This document shows, piece after piece, positions 62,509-64,000 of a stretch of 64,000 nt of DNA. The DNA comes from Oceanobacillus halotolerans (GTDB lineage Bacteria; Bacillota; Bacilli; Bacillales; Amphibacillaceae), in assembly GCF_010993955.1 (NCBI RefSeq), contig NZ_WIXL01000014.1, forward strand, positions 18,749-82,748, read 5' to 3'. The number at the start of each line of letters is the position of its first letter. Position 1 is the first letter of the stretch. Both the position numbers and the translations under genes were made by a program. The notes below the pieces were generated by a model that ran no database searches, had not been told where the DNA came from, and was given only the letters and a program-made list of their open reading frames with translations.

Positions 62509-63459
62509 ATGGAAAATCGGAAATTAAAAGATTTAGAGATTCCTCCTATTGCTTTAGGGACTTGGTCTTGGGGAAATGGAGCCAATGGTGGAGATACCGT
62601 TTTTGGTAATAACCTTCATGAGTCGGATTTAAAGCCTGTTTTTGATGAAGCAATGCGTGCTGGATTTAATTTGTGGGACACTGCAGCCGTTTATGGGATG
62701 GGTGCTTCCGAGACGATCTTAGGGAAGTTTATTAAAGATGAATCAAATGTGGTCATCTCAACTAAATTCACGCCAGGAAGACATGAGGTGATGGAACAAA
62801 CCCTTGATGAAAGTTTAAATCGATTAGGCGTAAACCATGCCGACATTTATTGGATACATAATCCCAAGGATGTACAAAAATGGACAGCGGAGTTAATTCC
62901 ATTAATGAAAAGCGGAAAAATAAAACATGCTGGCGTTTCCAACCATAACCTAGAGGAAATTAAGCTAGCAGCCTCTATCCTAGAAGCAGAAGGCCTACAA
63001 CTTTCAGCAGTCCAAAACCATTACAGTTTACTATATCGTTCATCGGAAGAAGCAGGAATTATTGACTGGTGTAATGAAAATAATGTCGTGTTCTTTTCGT
63101 ATATGGTGTTGGAACAAGGTGCGTTAACAGGGAAATATCATGCCGGAAATCCGTTTAAACCTGGAACGAGAAGAGGGGATGCCTTTAATGTGGAGGTTCT
63201 TCAACAATTAACACCATTACTTTACGTGTTGGAAAGAATAGGGAAAACATATGAAGTGGAGCCAACACAAATTGCCATTGCATGGGCAATAGCCAAACAA
63301 ACGTTGCCAATTATTGGTGTTACCAAAGCTCGACATGTTGAGGGAGCCATATTAGCTGCCAATATTAATTTGACTGAATCAGAAATAAAGGAATTAGAAG
63401 AAGCTGCCAAAGAAACAGGAGTTGAGATAAAAGGAGCTTGGGAGAAGAAGATGCAATAA
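62509..63459 (+). CDS. Aldo/keto reductase
   Basis: The 316-aa NADPH-dependent oxidoreductase is a TIM barrel. Catalytic residues are visible: Asp and Tyr in WDTAAVYGMG (~50-60), Lys in VVISTKF and His in YWIHNP. The later SNHNLEEI and TKARHVEGA segments line the cofactor site. It reduces aldehydes or ketones; the substrate is unknown. ATG 62509 follows GGTGGTGG; an in-frame ATG at 62464 lacks a site. Confidence 0.92.
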   Translation: MENRKLKDLEIPPIALGTWSWGNGANGGDTVFGNNLHESDLKPVFDEAMRAGFNLWDTAAVYGMGASETILGKFIKDESNVVISTKFTPGRHEVMEQTLDESLNRLGVNHADIYWIHNPKDVQKWTAELIPLMKSGKIKHAGVSNHNLEEIKLAASILEAEGLQLSAVQNHYSLLYRSSEEAGIIDWCNENNVVFFSYMVLEQGALTGKYHAGNPFKPGTRRGDAFNVEVLQQLTPLLYVLERIGKTYEVEPTQIAIAWAIAKQTLPIIGVTKARHVEGAILAANINLTESEIKELEEAAKETGVEIKGAWEKKMQ

Positions 63460-63585
63460 GGCGTGATAAAGGAACTTTTAGTTGTGCATGAAAAGAAATT
63501 TAAGTAATCTAGGACAAATGCCCTTCCCATTTAGTTAATCAGTCATATGTTGTAAATGTAGCCATAAAAAAAGGAGGCATTTTTA

Positions 63586-63687
63586 ATGAGTGCACACTTT
63601 GGCGGAAGCTTTGCATTGATCGTTGTGTTGTTTATTCTGCTAATTATCGTAGGAACGTCCTATGTTGGAGGCTATGGCGCATATTAA
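63586..63687 (+). CDS. YjcZ-family sporulation-related small membrane protein
   Basis: The 33-aa peptide MSAHFGGSFALIVVLFILLI... ends SYVGGYGAY. It has the single hydrophobic helix and Gly/Tyr-rich tail typical of YjcZ proteins, which occur in many copies in spore-forming Bacillaceae. AAAGGAGG lies 8 bases before ATG 63586 and a strong terminator follows, so it is a genuine gene despite its size. Confidence 0.88.
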   Translation: MSAHFGGSFALIVVLFILLIIVGTSYVGGYGAY

Positions 63688-63705
63688 TAGATTAATGATA
63701 TAACC

Positions 63706-63747
63706 AAAAGGGGTACGGCAATCTCATCCTGTCGTGCCCCTTTTTTT
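63706..63747 (+). terminator. Terminator after yjcZ
   Basis: AAAAGGGGTACG/CGTGCCCCTTTTTTT. Confidence 0.88.
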
Positions 63748-63752
63748 ATTAG

Positions 63753-63955
63753 GTTGTTTTCTAAAAGATTGTTGATTTCAAGTATGAAACGTCATGCATA
63801 TAAGATGTATTATGCGCAATAAAATAGTGCTGTTGATTTCCACTCCAGACAGTCGCTTTCACCACGGGCATAATGCGACATCTGTTCAAACTTTTGTTTT
63901 CACAGTGTCTACTTTACCGCAGGCACGGCCTCAGCCTCCCTCTATAAAAGTTGAT
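63753..63955 (-). repeat. R2 repeat, copy C (inverted relative to copy A)
   Basis: The complement matches 36309-36497: GAGGCTGAGGCCGTGCCTGC, then the CACTGTGAAAAC and GAACAGATGTCGCA blocks, ending in AACAATCTTTTAGAAAAC. The match is about 80-85% by eye across ~190 bp. Confidence 0.8.
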
Positions 63956-64000
63956 AAATCAACGCTTATAGCGATTTTAAATTAATGAAAAAAATTTTTC

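Overview
The window is a low-GC Firmicutes chromosome. AT-rich sequence, strong AGGAGG-type ribosome sites, frequent TTG/GTG starts, a YjcZ-like spore peptide, DUF3231, DUF2200, DUF4256 and DegV proteins, RNase J and MurJ together point to a Bacillaceae member, probably an Oceanobacillus/Virgibacillus-like halotolerant genus. The genus is inferred from gene content, not from a marker gene.

Bases 1-5280 are a decayed accessory region: the C-terminal part of a PAPS-reductase-like protein, nested IS66 and IS21 wreckage, a doubly broken OLD-family nuclease gene and a DUF1643 gene. At 5284-5365 lies a tRNA-Leu(CAA)-like gene with a damaged acceptor stem. A 53-bp copy of its 3' part recurs at 18985-19037 (50/53 identical). 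The two copies bracket a 13.7-kb integrated element: tyrosine integrase, a helix-turn-helix initiator-like protein, an ApeA-like HEPN defence protein, a second replication-protein-like gene with iteron-like repeats, a protein with an RX4H motif, a serine resolvase, a small cro/terminase-like/coiled-coil/major-capsid module, an HNH nuclease and a membrane protein. I see no portal, large terminase, tail or lysis genes, and no relaxase or conjugation genes. The best reading is a phage satellite that keeps a capsid gene. That capsid gene is switched out of frame by a 35-bp tandem duplication.

Just right of the element, 19265-19625 folds on paper into many nested stems ahead of a PAS-domain gene. 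It is an unassigned structured RNA candidate. Next comes an uncharacterised two-gene membrane module (20260-22127), whose larger gene is frameshifted.

From about 22.3 kb onward the content is mostly ordinary chromosome. It holds a lipoprotein, DUF6155, a TetR/SDR divergent pair, an MFS exporter, pheA, an ATP-grasp/murJ pair and sfsA. A loose catabolic-looking set follows: a TPP enzyme, an amino acid dehydrogenase, an orphan betaine-type binding protein, an aldehyde dehydrogenase and an amidase with a small partner. After these come a large catalase, DUF4256, RNase J, DUF3231, class I aldolase, DegV, a MarR/GNAT operon with two operator palindromes, EutH, a YfcC transporter with an M20 peptidase, an aldo/keto reductase and YjcZ. 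A second decayed defence locus, a Wadjet JetC/JetD remnant with frameshifts, sits at 46.5-48.7 kb.

Three dispersed repeat families punctuate the intergenic DNA. The first has four copies, each carrying the same 80-bp block; three of the four end in a hairpin. The second is a larger repeat with copies in both orientations. The third consists of IS200/IS605-type palindromic ends, one of which lies exactly where the Wadjet JetC gene is cut.
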